This document shows, one piece after another, positions 23,658-25,633 of a stretch of 25,633 bases of DNA (positions are counted from its first letter, which is position 1; each line of letters starts with the position of its first letter). This stretch comes from Fimousia sp036311565 (GTDB lineage Bacteria > Bacillota > Clostridia > Lachnospirales > Lachnospiraceae): positions 1-25,633 of the forward strand of contig JAXJPR010000007.1 of NCBI GenBank assembly GCA_036311565.1, written 5' to 3'. Below the pieces are notes generated by a model. That model was given only the letters and a program-made list of their open reading frames with translations, made no database searches and was not told where the DNA came from. The translations under genes were made by a program, and so were the position numbers.

Positions 23658-24533
23658 TTATTTTCCTCGTTCTGCCATGAGAATTTCTATTTCCTGTTCA
23701 TTAATTCCTACCATTGCTTCTCCAAGATCGGCAGAAAGTTCTGCAATTAACTTGGCATCTGTATAATTGGTAACAGATTTTACAATGGCTGCTGCACGTT
23801 TTTCTGGATTTCCTGATTTAAATATTCCGGAACCAACAAATACTCCTTCTGCTCCAAGCTGCATCATTAAAGCCGCATCTGCCGGTGTTGCCACACCACC
23901 TGCAGCAAAGTTTACGACTGGAAGTTTTCCATGTTCATGTACATATTGCAGTAAATCGACCGGAACCTGCAGCTGTTTTGCTGCTTCAAAGATTTCATCA
24001 TCCCGTAAATTCTGCACTCTTCGGATTTCTGAATTCATTGCTCTCATATGACGAACTGCCTGAACCACGTCTCCAGTTCCTGGCTCACCTTTTGTTCGAA
24101 TCATAGATGCTCCTTCTGCAATTCTGCGAAGTGCTTCTCCAAGATCTCTTGCGCCACAAACAAACGGTACTTTAAATTCACGTTTATTAATATGGTAAAC
24201 ATCATCTGCCGGAGACAATACTTCACTTTCGTCAATATAATCAATCTCAATTGACTCTAATATTTGTGCTTCCACAAAATGCCCAATCCGGCACTTTGCC
24301 ATTACGGGAATAGAAACTGCTTCCTGTATTCCTTTTATCATCTTAGGATCGCTCATTCTGGAAACACCTCCAGCTGCACGGATATCTGCAGGAATTCGTT
24401 CCAAAGCCATGACTGCACATGCTCCTGCTTCTTCTGCAATTTTTGCCTGTTCTGGTGTCGTTACATCCATGATAACTCCGCCTTTTAACATTTGTGCCAG
24501 TTGCTTATTTAATTCATATCGTTTTTCTTCCAT
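23658..24533 (-). CDS. pdxS: Pyridoxal 5'-phosphate synthase subunit
   Basis: The 291-residue (beta/alpha)8 enzyme builds PLP from ribose 5-phosphate, glyceraldehyde 3-phosphate and ammonia from PdxT. Asp23 ('GGVIMDVTTPEQA'), Lys80 ('IPVMAKCRIGHF', forms the covalent sugar adduct) and Lys148 ('SMIRTKGEPGTG', later imine) are in place, as is the conserved 'EAGACAVMALERIPADIRAAGGVSRMSDP'. Only about one base separates its stop from pdxT. ATG 24533 has AGGA six to seven bases upstream. Its leader contains an AT-rich inverted repeat and, further up, paired AAACTGG repeats beside a weak -35, so expression is probably activated by a PdxR/MocR-type regulator encoded elsewhere. Confidence 0.98.
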   Translation of the reverse strand: MEEKRYELNKQLAQMLKGGVIMDVTTPEQAKIAEEAGACAVMALERIPADIRAAGGVSRMSDPKMIKGIQEAVSIPVMAKCRIGHFVEAQILESIEIDYIDESEVLSPADDVYHINKREFKVPFVCGARDLGEALRRIAEGASMIRTKGEPGTGDVVQAVRHMRAMNSEIRRVQNLRDDEIFEAAKQLQVPVDLLQYVHEHGKLPVVNFAAGGVATPADAALMMQLGAEGVFVGSGIFKSGNPEKRAAAIVKSVTNYTDAKLIAELSADLGEAMVGINEQEIEILMAERGK

Positions 24534-24548
24534 TTTAATTCCTACCTT

Positions 24549-24572
24549 TCATATATGTTTTCTTATATATGA
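24549..24572. repeat. AT-rich 8-bp inverted repeat in the pdxS leader
   Basis: TCATATAT (24549-24556) and ATATATGA (24565-24572) are inverted around an 8-base spacer, between the -10 element and the pdxS start codon. It could form a weak hairpin near the ribosome binding site or be an operator; low sequence complexity leaves chance possible. Confidence 0.35.
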
Positions 24573-24577
24573 ACTAT

Positions 24578-24606
24578 ATTATATATTTATTTGGTATGTT
24601 TGAAAC
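24578..24606 (-). promoter_or_regulatory. pdxST promoter with weak -35
   Basis: TATAAT at 24583-24578 on the minus strand has only GTTTCA at the -35 position (17-base spacing). The paired AAACTGG repeats lie immediately upstream, the layout of an activator-dependent promoter. Confidence 0.55.
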
Positions 24607-24608
24607 AT

Positions 24609-24639
24609 CCAGTTTTAATGTTTTTTACCATGCCAGTTT
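24609..24639 (-). promoter_or_regulatory. Direct repeats AAACTGG upstream of pdxST, possible PdxR site
   Basis: AAACTGG occurs at 24615-24609 and 24639-24633 on the minus strand, in AAACTGGATG and AAACTGGCATG contexts, 24 bp apart. MocR-type PdxR activators of pdxST bind direct repeats of this general form. No pdxR gene is in the window. Assignment is by analogy. Confidence 0.5.
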
Positions 24640-24699
24640 GATGCATTTTTTTTTAAAAGAAAACCGATATTCTTACTTAATTTTTATAAATAATTTCTA

Positions 24700-25083
24700 T
24701 TATTTCTTAAAATGACACAATTCATCCCATTCACAATTCCCACAGATTTCTTTTCTTTTGCCGGTAAGTAACAAATTATCATAAACTAATTTCTGAAAAT
24801 CTAAAAATGGCATAACTTCCCCTTCTGATAAATTACAGCATATAAGTATCCGTCTATCATAATCTTCCACTTTTTTTGCAGTTGCACAAATTCCATTCTT
24901 ATTATTGGGACATGCTTGACAGATCTTATCTGTCTGACATGTAATACAGACCAGAGGATTTTGTTCCAATCTGCTTTTTACTTCTCCCATATATTTTGTA
25001 AATTCGTCATTATAACCTTTTCCTGTAAAGAAAACAAGGCACATCCCATGATGTGCCCGTATTTCATATTGATATTCTTTCAT
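24700..25083 (-). CDS. DUF1284 cysteine-rich protein
   Basis: The 127-residue protein matches DUF1284: N-terminal 'IRAHHGMCLVFFTGKGYNDEFTKYM' (about 8-32), a central block 'VCITCQTDKICQACPNNKNGIC' and a C-terminal 'EICGNCEWDELCHF'. The repeated Cys pairs suggest bound metal, probably an Fe-S cluster or zinc; the function is unknown. It begins 11 bases after the bioY stop, with AGGATAGG overlapping that stop, so it is in the bioY operon. Biotin synthase needs Fe-S clusters, but a link is only conceivable. No lesion; length is normal. Confidence 0.83.
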   Translation of the reverse strand: MKEYQYEIRAHHGMCLVFFTGKGYNDEFTKYMGEVKSRLEQNPLVCITCQTDKICQACPNNKNGICATAKKVEDYDRRILICCNLSEGEVMPFLDFQKLVYDNLLLTGKRKEICGNCEWDELCHFKK

Positions 25084-25094
25084 TTTTCCTATCC

Positions 25095-25633
25095 TTAATT
25101 AATTTCGATTATGTTTGAAAGTCTCTTACAGACCAACAACGCAAATGCAATTTTGACCATATCTGGAATAACAAAAGGAAATACACACCAACTAAGTGCT
25201 GTCAGTAATCCTATGTTTCCCACACTACTTGCGTATATCTTTATGAACCAAATAGTTCCAATCACATAACAGATCAAAAGACCGCCAATCATGGAAAATG
25301 CCAGAGCCCATGTCTTTTTTCCTATCATCCGTTCCATTGCCCACATAAAGAGGGCCGAAAATAAAAAACCAATGATGTAACCACCTGTATTACCTGCGAT
25401 AACACCAATTCCACTCGTAAAGCCTGAAAAAACAGGAATTCCTATCACTCCCAGTAATAAGTAAATAAATATAGCCAAAGTTCCTCTTTTCCCTCCAAGA
25501 ATCCCTACTGTTACAAACACACCAAATGTCTGTAAGGTAAAAGGAATACTAGTTGGAATAGAAATCCATGAACAAATGGTAATCAATACCGCAAACATTG
25601 CAATATATACCATATCCAACGTCTTATTTCTTC
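25095..25633 (-). CDS. bioY: Biotin ECF transporter S component BioY (5' end beyond window)
   Basis: The visible 178 residues form the six-span BioY fold: 'MFAVLITICSWISIPTSIPFTLQTFGVFVTVGILGGKRG' and 'GVIGIPVFSGFTSGIGVIAGNTGGYIIGFL' are characteristic, the latter being the conserved substrate-binding loop region. BioY captures biotin at the membrane and works with a shared ECF energy module or alone. The frame stays open through the window edge with residues 'RNKTLDMVYIAMF', so the start codon lies outside; the in-frame TTG at 25619 is not a convincing start. DUF1284 follows in the same operon and pdxST comes next, making this a B-vitamin corner. Confidence 0.93.
   Translation of the reverse strand, partial: RNKTLDMVYIAMFAVLITICSWISIPTSIPFTLQTFGVFVTVGILGGKRGTLAIFIYLLLGVIGIPVFSGFTSGIGVIAGNTGGYIIGFLFSALFMWAMERMIGKKTWALAFSMIGGLLICYVIGTIWFIKIYASSVGNIGLLTALSWCVFPFVIPDMVKIAFALLVCKRLSNIIEIN

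Noticed and set aside
1..25633. Defence, CRISPR, phage or transposon elements
   Set aside because: No repeat array, transposase, integrase, toxin-antitoxin pair or nuclease was seen on either strand, and composition is even throughout.

Overview
The window is AT-rich, and every gene I can support lies on the minus strand, so transcription runs from high to low coordinates. Strong AGGAGG-type ribosome binding sites, TTGACA/TATAAT promoters, PTS transporters, PdxST-type vitamin B6 synthesis, BioY and several protein families common in gut clostridia point to a low-GC Firmicute. Lachnospiraceae is my best guess, inferred from protein style and not from a marker gene. No tRNA, rRNA, CRISPR array, insertion sequence or phage gene was found.

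Layout in order of transcription, from the right edge. (1) 25633-22304: bioY (5' end cut off), a DUF1284 protein, pdxST behind a weak promoter flanked by AAACTGG direct repeats, then a C39-like papain-fold protein with its own consensus promoter, followed by an M20 peptidase. (2) 21034-16659: a near-perfect promoter and a hairpin leader start a compact run of a Cys/Met-metabolism PLP enzyme, nadA, a rhodanese-TtcA-like fusion and tcdA. These share sulfur, Fe-S and tRNA-modification themes. (3) 16641-13999: a PadR-controlled run of padR, a DUF2812 membrane protein, a sugar O-acetyltransferase broken by one in-frame TGA, and a LacI-family regulator, closed by a terminator. (4) 13975-11366: MATE and MFS transporters behind a promoter that abuts a LacI-like operator. 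(5) 11347-6746: a marR gene with two near-identical dyad operators, a heavily decayed acyl-CoA dehydratase activase gene (one stop, at least three frameshifts and four internal deletions) and a YwaF-like membrane protein. (6) 6743-5176: an unannotated 30-residue Cys-containing ORF and a cytoplasmic GH13 hydrolase, ending in a strong terminator. (7) 5096-1: a galactitol-type PTS operon with a PRD regulator, EIIA, EIIB, EIIC, a small membrane protein and the start of a divergent triosephosphate-isomerase-like gene cut by the left edge.

The genes look like ordinary chromosomal metabolic and transport functions. I do not see a clear defence or mobile system. The parts most worth a second look are the multi-lesion pseudogene with its surviving regulator and operators, the 30-aa ORF, the rhodanese-TtcA/NadA/TcdA operon, and the PTS operon that carries a TIM-like enzyme. 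Start codons were moved from the longest ORF wherever a ribosome binding site favoured an internal start; this is stated per gene.
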